Notes: generated by a model from the sequence alone, not told the origin. A stretch of 64,000 nt of DNA from Meridianimarinicoccus aquatilis (GCF_004358675.1 NZ_SMZO01000019.1:1-64000); one strand, 5' to 3'. Counted from the stretch's first letter, positions 29,911 to 39,966 are shown. A program made the numbers and translations.

Positions 29911-30030
29911 TGGGCCGCCTTCCGTCACATGGATTTAAGTGCGGTCATGTGTTCAGGTCAGGGCCGGGTGGTCAAGGGGCCAACAAGACGATACCACCGT
30001 CAAAACGGACAGAAACGGGGCAGGCGGACC

Positions 30031-31188
30031 ATGTGGCGCGGTCTATTGGCAGGGGCATTCTGGGGCGGCTTGGTTGGTGTGCTCGTGCTGGTTGTGGCGG
30101 CACTGACGCTTGAAGGGCGCAAGGGTGCAGATGCACCGCAGGCTGTGACTGATACCCCAGCGGTGAATGTACCGCTTCCGCGCTCGCCAGACACTGCGCC
30201 GCCTTTGCCGGGGGCGCACGCAAAGCTTGCCGATCAAGCAGCAGATGATGTGGCAGTTAGCCATTTGACCCGACCTGATCTGCGCGGTTTGCTTCCCCGG
30301 CCGGGCAAACCAGCTTTGCCCGATCTTATCGCCGCGGACCCGCCCACTAAAATGGCAGAGGCGCCCCCTGAGCTGCCTGAGCCAGCGCTGCCAGCCCAAT
30401 TGCCCGCGGGCCTTGAAGTGGCTGCCAGCATCCCGACCCTTGCGCCACCGCCGGCGCAGCATGGCGGTACCGCAGCATTGGGTGCGCCGAAGGATCCAGC
30501 CGCTTTGCGCCCTCCACCCGGCAAACCGGGCACCGCTCTGGCAACGTCACTGCCTGCGCAGCCCAATGCGCCGGGTCCACTGATTGCTGCCGTTGCAACG
30601 CCCCAAGGCTCCCAACCACCGGCCGAATCCGGGTTGCCCGAGGGCATAGTCCCAAACTTTGAGTTGCTTCCTCGTGCGAACCTGCCTGAGCATCCAGTCG
30701 AGGTGGGAATAACCGCGCGCCTGCCGATACCACACCAAGCTGCGAGCGCACGCATTCTGGCCAGCCCTTTGCGCGCCGGCCCGCGCATCGCCTTTATTCT
30801 GACAACAGACACGGCACTGGGCCGGCCTTTGCCAGACTGGATAATGACCGACCACGGCAGTGGCGTTGCACCGTTTCAGGCCGTTCTGTGGACCGAGGCG
30901 ACCCCAGAAACAGACCTGCCGCAAGTCTTCGCCGTGGGGTCAGGCCGCGCCTTTGCCGAAGTGCGGGCAGACGGTCGGCACGACGCGTTGCTGGCCTATG
31001 CACGCCTAGACAGCGCCGCCGACGCTACGCAGCAGATACTGCGCCGCATTGCTGCCCGCGCACGGCGCGATGGCGATGTAAGTGTATTGGTCGGGAGCGA
31101 CCCGGCCCTGTGGGCTGTTCTGGAAAGCTGGCTTGGCGATCAGGCGCAGGATCTGGTTCCCATGCCTGCCGCCGCGTTACTGCCTTGA
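30031..31188 (+). CDS. Membrane-anchored Pro/Ala-rich protein with deacetylase-like C-terminus
   Basis: The 385-residue product begins with one transmembrane anchor (LLAGAFWGGLVGVLVLVVAA). A long low-complexity Pro/Ala-rich linker follows (about 35-230), then a C-terminal domain (about 235-385). The end (ARARRDGDVSVLVGSDPALW, LESWLGD, VPMPAAALLP) is reminiscent of the C-terminus of divergent polysaccharide deacetylases, but the metal-binding part is not recognisable. It is likely periplasmic. The ATG at 30031 is chosen; a 219-residue upstream extension of the frame is antisense to trpG and rejected. It is the only plus-strand gene between trpG and trpE. Confidence 0.6.
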   Translation: MWRGLLAGAFWGGLVGVLVLVVAALTLEGRKGADAPQAVTDTPAVNVPLPRSPDTAPPLPGAHAKLADQAADDVAVSHLTRPDLRGLLPRPGKPALPDLIAADPPTKMAEAPPELPEPALPAQLPAGLEVAASIPTLAPPPAQHGGTAALGAPKDPAALRPPPGKPGTALATSLPAQPNAPGPLIAAVATPQGSQPPAESGLPEGIVPNFELLPRANLPEHPVEVGITARLPIPHQAASARILASPLRAGPRIAFILTTDTALGRPLPDWIMTDHGSGVAPFQAVLWTEATPETDLPQVFAVGSGRAFAEVRADGRHDALLAYARLDSAADATQQILRRIAARARRDGDVSVLVGSDPALWAVLESWLGDQAQDLVPMPAAALLP

Positions 31189-31206
31189 CCCCGTATCCTG
31201 TGCTGT

Positions 31207-32712
31207 TCAGGTGTTGCCGCCCTGAAAGCGCCCTGCATCTGCGGCGGCTTTGCGAATCGCTTGGGATTTATTGACCGTCTCTTGCCATTCGGCTTCGGGG
31301 TCACTGTCGTATACGACCCCTCCACCTGCTTGAATGTAGAGCTTACTGTCCTTGACCACGGCGGTCCGTAGCGCGATGCACATATCCATGTCGCCATTGG
31401 CCGCGAAATAACCGACGCCGCCACCATAAACACCGCGTTTTTCCGGCTCAAGTTCGTCGATAATCTCCATCGCGCGAACTTTCGGCGCGCCGCTGACGGT
31501 CCCGGCGGGCAAGCCAGCTAGAAGGGCAGACAGGGCGTCATGCTCTGGCGACAATTCGCCCACGACATTCGACACGATATGCATAACGTGGCTGTAGCGT
31601 TCGATGATGAACTGCTCGGTCGGGCGCACAGTGCCGATTTTGCTGACGCGGCCTGTATCATTGCGGCCCAGATCCAGCAGCATCAGGTGCTCTGCCAGTT
31701 CTTTGGGGTCTGCCAGCAGATCCGCCTCAAGGGCGCGATCTTCTTCCGGGGTTGCCCCGCGGGGGCGCGTCCCGGCAATCGGGCGAATGGTGACCTCGTT
31801 CCCGAACACCCTCACAAGGATCTCGGGGCTTGCCCCAACAACCTGAAACCCGCCGAAGTTGAAAAAGAACATGAAGGGCGACGGGTTCGTCCGCCGCAGC
31901 GATCGGTACAACGAAAAGGGAGGCAGTTCAAAGTTCTGCGTCCAACGCTGTGCTGGCACGACCTGAAAGATGTCGCCGGCGCGTATGTAATCCTTCGCCT
32001 TTTCGACTGCCTCAAGATACGCGTTCTTGGTGAAGTTAGACACTGGGGCTGCATCCGCGCGGGCTTCGCCCAATTGACGCGCTTCGGCGGCGGGCTGGCG
32101 TTCAAGGTCGCGCACGGCGTCCATCACCCGTTCGGCTGCTTGCGCGTAAGCCGCGCGCGCGGAAAGCCCGTCGCGCACCCACACAGGCGCGACAACGGTA
32201 ACCTCGCCTTTCACCCCGTCCAGAACCGCCACAACAGAGGGTCGCATCAGCACCGCGTCGGGTAATCCCAAAACATCCGGGTTCACATCGGGCAAATGCT
32301 CGACCAGACGGATCATGTCATAGCCAAGATACCCGAACAGCCCTGCCGCCGAGGCGGGCAGATCGTCGGGCATGTCAATCCGGCTTTCCGCGATCAGGGC
32401 GCGAAGGCTTTCGAGCGGGGGCAGGGGCTCTGTTTCAAAGGTTTCCCTGTCAAAACGCGCCTGCCGATTTAACCGTGCCTCATCGCCATGGCATTCCCAC
32501 ACCAGATCCGGCTTCAACCCGATGATGGAATACCGGCCGCGCACTTCGCCGCCGGTGACCGATTCCAGCATGAACGTGTCGGGCTGTGCCGACCCAAGCT
32601 TGAGCATCAGCGACACAGGCGTGTCGAGATCAGCGGCAAGCCGGGTAAAGACGACCTGATTCAGACCGGCGTCATAGCCTGCGGCGAATGTTTCAAAAGG
32701 TGTCAGGCTCAT
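31207..32712 (-). CDS. trpE: Anthranilate synthase component I
   Basis: TrpE makes anthranilate from chorismate with ammonia from TrpG. It is 501 residues. The N-terminal LMLKLGSAQPDTFMLESVTGG segment contains the LLES-like Trp-feedback site. The chorismate-binding domain shows PIAGTRPRGATPEEDRALE, LMLLDLGRNDTGRVS, LPAGTVSGAPKVRAMEII and a YGGGVGYF segment. It overlaps the end of the ppiD-like gene by 4 bp, so it is translated with it. No leader peptide or attenuator is seen in front of it. Confidence 0.98.
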   Translation of the reverse strand: MSLTPFETFAAGYDAGLNQVVFTRLAADLDTPVSLMLKLGSAQPDTFMLESVTGGEVRGRYSIIGLKPDLVWECHGDEARLNRQARFDRETFETEPLPPLESLRALIAESRIDMPDDLPASAAGLFGYLGYDMIRLVEHLPDVNPDVLGLPDAVLMRPSVVAVLDGVKGEVTVVAPVWVRDGLSARAAYAQAAERVMDAVRDLERQPAAEARQLGEARADAAPVSNFTKNAYLEAVEKAKDYIRAGDIFQVVPAQRWTQNFELPPFSLYRSLRRTNPSPFMFFFNFGGFQVVGASPEILVRVFGNEVTIRPIAGTRPRGATPEEDRALEADLLADPKELAEHLMLLDLGRNDTGRVSKIGTVRPTEQFIIERYSHVMHIVSNVVGELSPEHDALSALLAGLPAGTVSGAPKVRAMEIIDELEPEKRGVYGGGVGYFAANGDMDMCIALRTAVVKDSKLYIQAGGGVVYDSDPEAEWQETVNKSQAIRKAAADAGRFQGGNT

Positions 32713-34550
32713 TGGATTTGCGTATGCACCGCGTTGAGAGCGGCCTGATTGATCGAAATCCCAGCCTCAGCTTCGATGGTGCGCACCAGAGTGTTCAAGA
32801 CGTCCTGCGCCATAGCCTGGCTGGCCTGCTGGTCCATTGCATCGCGCAACGCTTGGGCATCGGCGGCGCCTTGATCCGGTTTGGTGGCTGTCTCAAGCCG
32901 CACAATCACAACTCCGGCGCCGTCTTCCAGAACCGTTGCTGCGCCCGGTGTCAGATTGAAAATCTCTGACACGGCAACTGCGGGCAACCCTTCGACCGCG
33001 CTGCGCCGGGTGATACCGTCGCGGGTTACCGGCTCCAGCCCCAAATCGCTGAAATCTGTGCCGTTTGACAGTTGCTCCGCCATCGTTTCGGCGTGGGCGG
33101 TCAGGGCGTCGCGGGTTGCGGCGGCGTGGGCAGCGGCGGTGACGTCCTCGCGAATATCTTCCAGCGGCGGAACCACTGCCGCGACAGTGTCGTCCAGCCG
33201 CAACGCGAAAATGCTGCCGTCTTCGGTGACCAGCATTTCCGGGAAATCATCGTCGGTCACGGACTGGGCCGCCGCATTGAAGGCATCATAAGCGGCGATC
33301 CCGTCTTCCGGGCCGCGCCAGTCTACGGTGCCAAGCTCCATCTCGCTTTCGGCGGCCAGATCTTCAAGCGTGGCGCCACCTGCCAGCAAATCGTTCAGCG
33401 GTTCCATCTCGTCCGCGATGACCTGCTCGGCCCGGTCGCGGGCCAGTTCTGCGCGCAGACTGTCGCGCGCCTCTTCAAAGGTTGTGGTCCGGGCAGAGAT
33501 GATCGCATTCACACGAAACAGCGCCGGCCCAACGGGCGACGGAAGCGGCCCGACAACCCCGGTATCTTCCAATGCGAAAACATCAGCGCCAGAATCGCCA
33601 AGGCCGCGCTCAGTGACAAAGCCAAGGTCAACGTCATCAATGGTCAGACCGCGATCCGCCAGCAATGTGTCAAAATCCGTCTCGCCAGCCTCAATCGCGT
33701 CGCGGGCGGCTTGTGCGGCGGCCTCATCGGCGAACCCAAGACGTTCAACCAATCGCTGTGCCGGGGTGTTGAATTCGGCGCTGCGGGCATCATAAGCCTC
33801 GCGCAACAGGTCTTCGTCGATGTCGATGGTTTCCAGCATCATGTCAGGCGTCAGCCACGCATAGGTGATCGCTTTGAAACCGGGTACCTCAAACAAACTG
33901 CTGTTTTCGTCGTAAAAGGCTTGGACGTCTTCGTCGGTCGGCGCAGGGACCGGGGCGTCCAGCAGATCAGGGCCGATTTCGGCAAAGCTGATCGCCCGTG
34001 TTTCGCCGAGGAAGTCATAAATGGCTTCGGAATACGCAGGCTGGGGCATGACGCCCTGCGCAACCGCAACCTGCAAGAGATTGCTCGCCAATTCTGCCCG
34101 GATTGAATCTTCGAAGTCCGGTACGTTCAAACCTGCGCGGTCCAGTGCAAATTCATAAGCCTCGCGGTCGAACTGGCCGTCAATGCCTTGAAATCCGGGG
34201 ATCGACACGATTTGCTGGCTGACGCGGGCATCCCCAACGCTCAACCCCGCAAGGCGCGCCGCTTCTTCCAGCGTGGCTGCTGCCAACAGGTTTTGCAACA
34301 CGGCCGTATCGATGCCCTGCGCTTGCGCGTCGGCCATTGTCACCTGCGTCCCGGTTTGGTTGCTCAATCCGGTCAGCTCCTGCTGCAACGCACGGGCATA
34401 AGTGTTGATGCTGATCTCGGTCTCACCGACCGTGGCCACGTTGCGCACTGTCCCACCAAAATTGCCGGTGCCGAAACCCGCGAGCCCGACAATCAAAAGC
34501 CCGAGAATAACCCAGACCACGATATTGGACGCCTTGCCCTTTTTCGCCAT
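32709..34550 (-). CDS. ppiD: PpiD-like periplasmic peptidyl-prolyl isomerase / chaperone
   Basis: This 613-residue protein has one N-terminal transmembrane anchor (VVWVILGLLIVGLAGFG, residues 11-27) and a SurA/PpiD-type N-terminal chaperone domain. A parvulin-like PPIase region covers about 240-360 (AQRLVERLGFADEAAAQAA, then LGFVTERGLGDSG), and further helical repeats follow. Family members stand in the inner membrane and help outer-membrane proteins fold. The parvulin motifs are weak, as often in PpiD. It lies directly upstream of trpE with a 4-bp overlap, a common Rhodobacteraceae arrangement. Confidence 0.9.
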   Translation of the reverse strand: MAKKGKASNIVVWVILGLLIVGLAGFGTGNFGGTVRNVATVGETEISINTYARALQQELTGLSNQTGTQVTMADAQAQGIDTAVLQNLLAAATLEEAARLAGLSVGDARVSQQIVSIPGFQGIDGQFDREAYEFALDRAGLNVPDFEDSIRAELASNLLQVAVAQGVMPQPAYSEAIYDFLGETRAISFAEIGPDLLDAPVPAPTDEDVQAFYDENSSLFEVPGFKAITYAWLTPDMMLETIDIDEDLLREAYDARSAEFNTPAQRLVERLGFADEAAAQAARDAIEAGETDFDTLLADRGLTIDDVDLGFVTERGLGDSGADVFALEDTGVVGPLPSPVGPALFRVNAIISARTTTFEEARDSLRAELARDRAEQVIADEMEPLNDLLAGGATLEDLAAESEMELGTVDWRGPEDGIAAYDAFNAAAQSVTDDDFPEMLVTEDGSIFALRLDDTVAAVVPPLEDIREDVTAAAHAAATRDALTAHAETMAEQLSNGTDFSDLGLEPVTRDGITRRSAVEGLPAVAVSEIFNLTPGAATVLEDGAGVVIVRLETATKPDQGAADAQALRDAMDQQASQAMAQDVLNTLVRTIEAEAGISINQAALNAVHTQIQ

Positions 34551-34629
34551 GCGATGTGCCTTTTCGTTCGATTGATGGGGTCAGTGGATCAGATCGGTCA
34601 GGGCCGCACAGGCCCAAGTGCCGAACGCG

Positions 34630-35130
34630 TCAACTGCCGCGATAGGGTTCAACGTATTGCAGGGCCATGTCCCATGGAAAAAAGATCCATGTGTCTTGGC
34701 TGACTTCCGTGATGAATGTGTCCACCTGCGGCCGACCCTTTGGCTTGGCATAGACTGTGGCGACATGCGCCTTCGGCATGGTCGCGCGGACCACTTCCAA
34801 TGTGCGGCCCGTATCGACCAGATCGTCCACAATCAGAACCCCGGTGCCGTCACCAATGATCGCCATGTCGGGCGATTTGATGATCCGCGGCTCGCTTTGG
34901 GTTTGGTTGTTATAGCTTTTCACCGAAATCGTATCGACCGTGCGAATGTCCAGCTCGCGGGCGACGATCATCGCCGGGGCCATGCCACCGCGCGTGATCG
35001 CAACAACGGCTTTCCAGCCGCCATCTTCCGGCCCATGGCCATCCAACCGCCAAGCGAGCGCGCGACTATCGCGGTGGATCTGGTCCCAGCTGACGTGGAA
35101 CCCTTTTTCATGCGGCAGTCTATCAGTCAT
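34630..35130 (-). CDS. gpt: Xanthine (xanthine-guanine) phosphoribosyltransferase
   Basis: This 166-residue type I phosphoribosyltransferase shows the PRPP loop [18 protein letters not shown] and the [21 protein letters not shown] segment. It matches purine salvage Gpt, which converts xanthine or guanine to the nucleotide. The ATG at 35130 is used; the 20 extra residues of the longer frame overlap the LysE gene upstream. The C-terminus [18 protein letters not shown] is as in family members. Confidence 0.95.
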   Translation of the reverse strand: MTDRLPHEKGFHVSWDQIHRDSRALAWRLDGHGPEDGGWKAVVAITRGGMAPAMIVARELDIRTVDTISVKSYNNQTQSEPRIIKSPDMAIIGDGTGVLIVDDLVDTGRTLEVVRATMPKAHVATVYAKPKGRPQVDTFITEVSQDTWIFFPWDMALQYVEPYRGS

Positions 35131-35143
35131 GTCCTGCGTCCTC

Positions 35144-35758
35144 TCAGCCGATTGCAAGTTTGGCGGCCAGAGCCGCAAGAAGCCCGCCAAAGGCTCTGTC
35201 GATGCCGGATTTCAGCCGACTATACGCATCCCGAGCGCGCGCCGACGAAAAAAGTCGGCCCACAAGGATATACCACAAGGCTTCGTTCAAGATGATCACG
35301 ACCAACAAGGCAGCAATCACAAACAGGGGCGTGCCTTGCGGAACCAGCCCGGCGAAAACTGCGCCAAAAAAGACGGCCGGCTTTGGATTTGCAAGTTGTG
35401 TCAGAATGCCAAAGCGCAAGGCAGAGCCAATGCTGCGCGGGATCGCATCCAGCTCGACGGGGGGCAAAGGGTCGCTTGCGTGGCGCCACATACCAATCGC
35501 CAGCCAGATCAGGAACAGCGCACCGCCAAGTTTCAACGCGGTCAACGCGGCCGGAGCAACAGCCAGCACAGCCGCAAGCCCTGCCAACGCCGCTGCCGCC
35601 CAGACGGCTGCCCCTAGTCCCAGCCCGAACGCCAGCCCGATCGCGGGGCGAAACCCTTCGCGCACAGCCACACGCACGGCCACCACAAAGGCCGGGCCGG
35701 GGCTGATGGCGGCAAGCAGGTGCAGCGCCGCAACAGACAGGAACAAACCTGCGGTCAT
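35144..35758 (-). CDS. LysE/RhtB family exporter
   Basis: This 204-residue protein has about six membrane segments. The start [19 protein letters not shown] carries the SPGP signature of LysE/RhtB amino-acid exporters, and the [22 protein letters not shown]-like stretch contains the conserved NPK motif. The substrate is unknown. It overlaps fabI by 4 bp and is followed by gpt after 13 bp. Confidence 0.93.
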   Translation of the reverse strand: MTAGLFLSVAALHLLAAISPGPAFVVAVRVAVREGFRPAIGLAFGLGLGAAVWAAAALAGLAAVLAVAPAALTALKLGGALFLIWLAIGMWRHASDPLPPVELDAIPRSIGSALRFGILTQLANPKPAVFFGAVFAGLVPQGTPLFVIAALLVVIILNEALWYILVGRLFSSARARDAYSRLKSGIDRAFGGLLAALAAKLAIG

Positions 35759-36561
35759 CCTTTGGTCATATCCGGTGCGTCGACCGCTTTCATGCCCACC
35801 ACGTGATACCCGGCATCAACATGCAGGTTCTCACCGGTCGTGCCCGACCCCAGATCAGACAGCAAATACACGGATGCTTTGCCAACTTCATCTTGTGTCA
35901 CGTTGCGGCGCAGGGGCGAGTTATACTCGTTCCACTTCATGATGTACCGGAAATCGCCAATGCCGCTGGCTGCGAGTGTCTTGATCGGCCCGGCGCTGAT
36001 CGCATTGACGCGAATGCCCTTTTTGCCCAGATCTTCGGCCAGATACATCACCGACGCTTCCAATGCGGCCTTGGCGACCCCCATGACGTTATAATGCGGC
36101 ATGACCTTCTCGGCGCCGTAATATGTCATGGTCAGGCAGGATCCGCCTTCTGTCATAAGCTTTTCAGCCCGCTGAACTACAGAGGTGAAGGAAAAGACAG
36201 AAATATCCATTGTCGTGCGGAAGTTCTCCGGGGATGTGTCCACATACCGGCCGCGCAATTCCGCCTTGTCTGAAAATCCGATGGCGTGAACCACAAAATC
36301 CAGACGGCCCCAAACGCGCTCCAACTCTGCAAACAACTCATCCAGCGACGCTGGATCGCTGACGTCGCATTCAACCAGAATGTCGGAGCCGAGCTGCGCC
36401 GCAAGCGGTTCGACGCGCTTTTTCAACGCTCCGCCTTGATAAGAAAAAGCAAGCTCTGCACCATGCTCTGCACAGGCCTTGGCGATACCCCAAGCAATCG
36501 ACTTGTCGTTCGCCAACCCCATGATGAGGCCACGTTTCCCACTCATCAGCGTAGTTGACAT
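35755..36561 (-). CDS. fabI: Enoyl-[acyl-carrier-protein] reductase (NADH)
   Basis: FabI completes the fatty-acid elongation cycle. It is an SDR protein of about 268 residues with a GLANDKSIAWGIAK nucleotide-binding start and the FabI Tyr-x6-Lys arrangement in YYGAEKVMPHYNVMGVAKAA. The NAISAGPIKTLAASGI segment is also typical. The start at 36561 has a GGGGAAAG-type ribosome binding site and is chosen over an ATG seven codons upstream. It leads the fabI-lysE-gpt run and is divergent from pdxH. Confidence 0.97.
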   Translation of the reverse strand: MSTTLMSGKRGLIMGLANDKSIAWGIAKACAEHGAELAFSYQGGALKKRVEPLAAQLGSDILVECDVSDPASLDELFAELERVWGRLDFVVHAIGFSDKAELRGRYVDTSPENFRTTMDISVFSFTSVVQRAEKLMTEGGSCLTMTYYGAEKVMPHYNVMGVAKAALEASVMYLAEDLGKKGIRVNAISAGPIKTLAASGIGDFRYIMKWNEYNSPLRRNVTQDEVGKASVYLLSDLGSGTTGENLHVDAGYHVVGMKAVDAPDMTKG

Positions 36562-36692
36562 TTTTCTTTCCCCGCGCACCATAGATTTTAGGTCGTTTAG
36601 GCCATTGCTGAGCCAGCATCAAGACATGGCACCTGCCGACGAAACGCGATATTGGTCGGAAAAATTGAATGTGTTTACGCAGGGGGGTGAGT

Positions 36693-37298
36693 ATGACCGA
36701 AAGAACGGGTATCTTCGCAGGAGATGATCCCTTCGCTTTATCACGCCGATGGCTTGAGGAAGCGGAAAAGAGTGAACCAAATGATCCAGATGCAGCAGCC
36801 TTGGCGACGGTGGATCGCAACGGCATGCCAAATGTCCGTGTCGTTTTGATGCGCGGGGTTGAAGACAACGGATTCGTTTTCTACACGAATTACACCAGTG
36901 CGAAGGGGCAGGAGCTTGAACAAGCGGGCTCGGCAGCTTTCGTCATCCACTGGAAATCGCTTCGTCGCCAAATCAGGGTGCGCGGTCCAGTTGCGCGCAT
37001 TGATCCAAGCCAGTCGGACGCCTATTTCAACGCGCGTCCGGTTCAAAGCAGAGTGGGGGCTTGGGCGTCTCGACAATCGACACCTTTGCAAAGTCGTGAG
37101 ACACTGATCGCAGAAGTGGAACGCCTGACTGAAACGCTGGGGGATGCGCCGCCGAGACCGGAACATTGGGGGGGATACCGTATCACTCCGTTGGAAATAG
37201 AGTTCTGGGCAGACGGTGAATTTCGGCTACATGACAGGTTTCGCTGGACACGGGCTGACAGAATGTCAGGCTGGACCATAGACAGGTTGTTTCCATGA
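36693..37298 (+). CDS. pdxH: Pyridoxamine 5'-phosphate oxidase
   Basis: PdxH oxidises pyridoxine or pyridoxamine 5'-phosphate to PLP with FMN. The 201-residue sequence has [20 protein letters not shown], the [20 protein letters not shown] segment, [15 protein letters not shown], and the C-terminal [20 protein letters not shown] stretch with the conserved RLHDR. The ATG at 36693 starts MTERTGIF as expected; an ATG 8 codons upstream is less likely. Confidence 0.97.
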   Translation: MTERTGIFAGDDPFALSRRWLEEAEKSEPNDPDAAALATVDRNGMPNVRVVLMRGVEDNGFVFYTNYTSAKGQELEQAGSAAFVIHWKSLRRQIRVRGPVARIDPSQSDAYFNARPVQSRVGAWASRQSTPLQSRETLIAEVERLTETLGDAPPRPEHWGGYRITPLEIEFWADGEFRLHDRFRWTRADRMSGWTIDRLFP

Positions 37299-37447
37299 GG
37301 GGCTTACACCGTGCTGTCTTGGTCCGGAAAGATGCCGCCAAAGTGGTCAGCGAACGCCAATTGGCCGACCCCACAACACGCGGCGGGGCAAGCAGTGATC
37401 AATACACGCAGCTCTTGTTTACTGCGCGATAGCGAAGAGAATTTATT

Positions 37448-37996
37448 TTGAATAATGTTGATGAAATTGACGACGAAATCCCCGAGATCCTGAGTGGTCA
37501 GGTCAAGTGGTTTGATCCTGCAAAAGGGTTCGGGTTTATCGTTTCGGATACCGGTGGGGCTGATATCCTGCTGCATGCAAACGTGTTGCGTTCCTTTGGG
37601 CAAAGTTCCGTCGCGGACGGTGCAGTCGTGGAAATTGCGGTCACAGAAACGCAGCGCGGACGGCAAGCCGTTGAAGTGCTGCGCATTGATCCGCCACGCC
37701 CTGATGAAAGCGATACAAGCTATTTTGGCGAAGATGTCGACATCAGCACCGCCGGTCCACTAGAAGCGGCACGGGTCAAGTGGTTCGACAAGGGCAAGGG
37801 CTTCGGCTTCGCAAATGCGTTCGGCAAACCTGGCGATATTTTCGTCCATGTCGAAGTGTTGCGCCGGTCCGGCCTTGCCGATTTGCAGCCTGGCGAAGCG
37901 ATCTGTGTGCGCGTGGTTGAAGGGCGGCGCGGCCTGATGGCCTTGCGCGTCTACGCCTGGGAACAATCGCTCTATCAGGACGAGATCGAAGAATGA
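37448..37996 (+). CDS. Two-domain cold-shock protein
   Basis: This 182-residue protein carries two cold-shock domains: residues 15-82 ([20 protein letters not shown]) and about 107-172 ([20 protein letters not shown]). Both have the RNP1 and RNP2 nucleic-acid-binding motifs. Double-CSD proteins are usual in Alphaproteobacteria and are thought to bind RNA, often with stress or stationary-phase roles. The start is a TTG with a GAAGAGA sequence upstream; no in-frame ATG precedes the first domain. The downstream DUF192 gene overlaps by 4 bp. Confidence 0.95.
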   Translation: MNNVDEIDDEIPEILSGQVKWFDPAKGFGFIVSDTGGADILLHANVLRSFGQSSVADGAVVEIAVTETQRGRQAVEVLRIDPPRPDESDTSYFGEDVDISTAGPLEAARVKWFDKGKGFGFANAFGKPGDIFVHVEVLRRSGLADLQPGEAICVRVVEGRRGLMALRVYAWEQSLYQDEIEE

Positions 37997-38463
37997 GGCA
38001 CCTCTTTGGCGCTGCCGTACTTGCGCTTGCTGCCTATGCGGCGGGCCCTGTTCTGGCGGAATGCGCGCCGGACAGGGTCGATTTGCGCGGCGACTGGGGC
38101 ACGGCCCGGTTTAGTGTCGAAGTCGCGGATACCGCAGACGAACGGTCGCAAGGGCTCATGCATCGCGAGTCGATGCCGCGCGGGGCAGGGATGCTGTTTG
38201 TTTATGACAAAGAGCAATCGGTGTCTTTCTGGATGCGCAACACGCTGATTCCCCTCGATATGATTTTCGCTGATTCGGCAGGGATTGTCCGACGCGTTCA
38301 CGAGAATGCGATTCCTCTGGATGAAACGGGGATTCGCGGCGGATCGAATATTCAGTACGTTTTGGAAATTAATGGCGGGCTTTCGGCCAGATTTGGCATC
38401 AATCCGGGCACTGAATTGCGCCACATAGCCCTTGGAGACGGCGCTGCGTGGCCGTGTGAGTAA
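37993..38463 (+). CDS. DUF192 family secreted protein
   Basis: This 156-residue protein has an N-terminal signal peptide ([19 protein letters not shown]) followed by the DUF192 domain: [19 protein letters not shown], the [16 protein letters not shown] core and a C-terminal [15 protein letters not shown]. The family is widespread and without an agreed function. It overlaps the cold-shock gene by ATGA, so the two are co-translated, an arrangement common in Rhodobacteraceae. Confidence 0.95.
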   Translation: MRHLFGAAVLALAAYAAGPVLAECAPDRVDLRGDWGTARFSVEVADTADERSQGLMHRESMPRGAGMLFVYDKEQSVSFWMRNTLIPLDMIFADSAGIVRRVHENAIPLDETGIRGGSNIQYVLEINGGLSARFGINPGTELRHIALGDGAAWPCE

Positions 38464-38509
38464 TTTCGCACTTTCCTTCGCCGTCGCACATCGTTAGAGA
38501 CACGGCAGT

Positions 38510-38586
38510 CGGGGCGTAGCGCAGCCTGGTAGCGCGGCGGTTTTGGGAACCGTAGGTCGTAGGTTCGAATCCTATCGCCCCGACCA
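38510..38586 (+). tRNA. tRNA-Pro (TGG)
   Basis: Acceptor stem CGGGGCG/CGCCCCG, anticodon loop TTTGGGA with anticodon TGG, T arm with GGTTCGAATCC and an encoded CCA. The anticodon stem opens with a G-T wobble. Confidence 0.97.
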
Positions 38587-38871
38587 CTTCAAATCCAGTT
38601 AGTGGCGGCAAAGTGAAAACCGGGACACGCCCGTAGTGGCTCGCTGAACTTGATTTGTCTGAAATGTCAGCCTTGAAGGTCGTGCGACGTCGGCGGCCCC
38701 GTCTCGAAGTGCATTTCTCGCCCGCCCACAGATTGCATCCTTACTCAGCAACGACTTGTATGCTCTGCGTCGGGACGTTTTGGCAAATTCCTGCAATTTT
38801 TCTGTCTTCGACCATATCCCCCCCTTGCGAGGGGGCGCAGTTCCTGCCAAAAGCTGCCGAGCCCAAACAGG
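38587..38871. other. Spacer between tRNA-Pro and tRNA-Leu
   Basis: I see no gene. A CCCCCTTGCGAGGGGG hairpin lies near 38820-38836 upstream of tRNA-Leu. The first 100 bases could be degraded element sequence but nothing is recognisable. Confidence 0.4.
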
Positions 38872-38955
38872 GCCCGAGTGGCGGAATGGTAGACGCAGGG
38901 GATTCAAAATCCCCCGCCGCAAGGCGTGCCGGTTCGAGTCCGGCCTCGGGTACCA
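38872..38955 (+). tRNA. tRNA-Leu (CAA)
   Basis: A class II tRNA of 84 bases: acceptor GCCCGAG/CTCGGGT, anticodon stem GGGGA/TCCCC with loop TTCAAAA and anticodon CAA, a long variable arm (GCCGCAAGGCG), T arm GGTTCGAGTCC and encoded CCA. The region after its 3' end is full of mobile-element remnants. Confidence 0.96.
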
Positions 38956-39081
38956 ATGGGTTAGCGGATACGCACATTCATTGCGTATGGCGTGCCCCAC
39001 CATTGCAGCACACCTTTATATTCCGTTTTGCTCTCGTAAGGTCTGAGCATCGTTCGACATGACACGTTCGCTCGGCGAGAG

Positions 39082-39597
39082 TCACCGCAGCGTCGGTTTG
39101 GAACCGCCTTGCAGCTCTTGAGTGTCCGTCGTCAGGGTTTTCGGGCCAGATGGCAGCCCGAGGTAAGAGAGGGTTTGCCACAGCTCGTTTGGCCGTGTGG
39201 TCTTGTCCTTGACCTCATCGGCTGCTGACAGCACCACATAGGCCGGGCTGGTTATCAGGTTGTAGGACTTGAGAATGCGATAGGCGGAAGCCTCTGACAC
39301 AAAATACGTTTCCGTGTCGGTGAGCCGCAAGGCCAACTCACCGGGCGACAGATCGCTTTCCTTCAGTGCCAGGTCTTTGATCTCCTCCCGCACCGGTTCG
39401 GGAATACGGTTCCAGACGCGGGATGGCCTCGGGCTACGATCTTCAAGCGCTTCGGCGCCGCCTGACAGATATCGGTCATATCAGCGGTAGAAGGTCGTTT
39501 GGCGAGTCCCGAGCTTGTCCAACGTGCGTTTGGTCGGCAGATACGATCCTTCGGCGCGGCGGATGATCTTCAGCTTTTCGGATGCAGGGTATCTCAT
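39082..39597 (-). pseudogene. IS3-type transposase orfB remnant
   Basis: Read on the minus strand from ATG 39597 the sequence starts MRYPASEKLKIIRRAEGSYL and continues through a helix-turn-helix (TFYR) to SEASAYRILKSYNLITSPA and NELWQT. This is the N-terminal part of an IS3-group integrase-type transposase. A TGA at 39481-39483 replaces the expected Trp codon after TFYR. After NELWQT the DFTY motif and the whole DDE core are missing. It is therefore inactive twice over: an internal stop and a large 3' deletion. Confidence 0.85.
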
Positions 39598-39966
39598 TCG
39601 TCGTCGCCCCCATCCGCGATCATGCCTTTTTGAGCAGCCGCAGTTAAACGGCCTGTTCGGCCACGACCGTTTTCAAATCACGGGATTCTCTGCGCACGTC
39701 TTTAACTTCGGTCGAGGTCGCTGCGCGGGCTGTGTCACCCGCCAGGCGCTTCTTCCCAGCTTCAAGGAACTCCTTGGACCAGCTGCAATACAGGCTTTGC
39801 GCAATACCTTCGCGGCGGCACAGTTCGCGATGCTGTCCCCGCCCTTCAGGCCGTCCAACACGATACCGATCTTCTCTTCAGCAGTGGACTGTTTGCGCGT
39901 TGCACGGCTGATGTCCTTCACGACATTTTCACCGTGGCTCTTACGTGGTCCGGGTTTCTGCCTCAT
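39597..39966 (-). pseudogene. IS3-type orfA remnant, frameshifted
   Basis: The minus strand from ATG 39966 reads MRQKPGPRKSHGENVVKDI and STAEEKIGIVLDGLKGGDSI, the N-terminal helix-turn-helix protein of an IS3-group element. After GGDSIAN the frame shifts: the expected CRREGIAQSLY and WSKEFLEAGKKRLAGDTA segments appear in another frame, which itself contains stop codons further on. Together with the orfB remnant it marks a decayed IS next to tRNA-Leu. Confidence 0.85.

Noticed and set aside
29374-30030. N-terminal extension of the 30031-31188 frame
   Set aside because: It is antisense to trpG over most of its length and lacks any domain; the ATG at 30031 directly precedes a clear membrane anchor.
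31189-32800. Tryptophan attenuator or leader peptide near trpE
   Set aside because: trpE overlaps the ppiD-like gene by 4 bp and no Trp-rich leader or terminator/antiterminator pair is visible.
33072-34106. Plus-strand frame opposite the PpiD-like gene
   Set aside because: It is a shadow frame without motif; the minus-strand PpiD-like protein is well supported.
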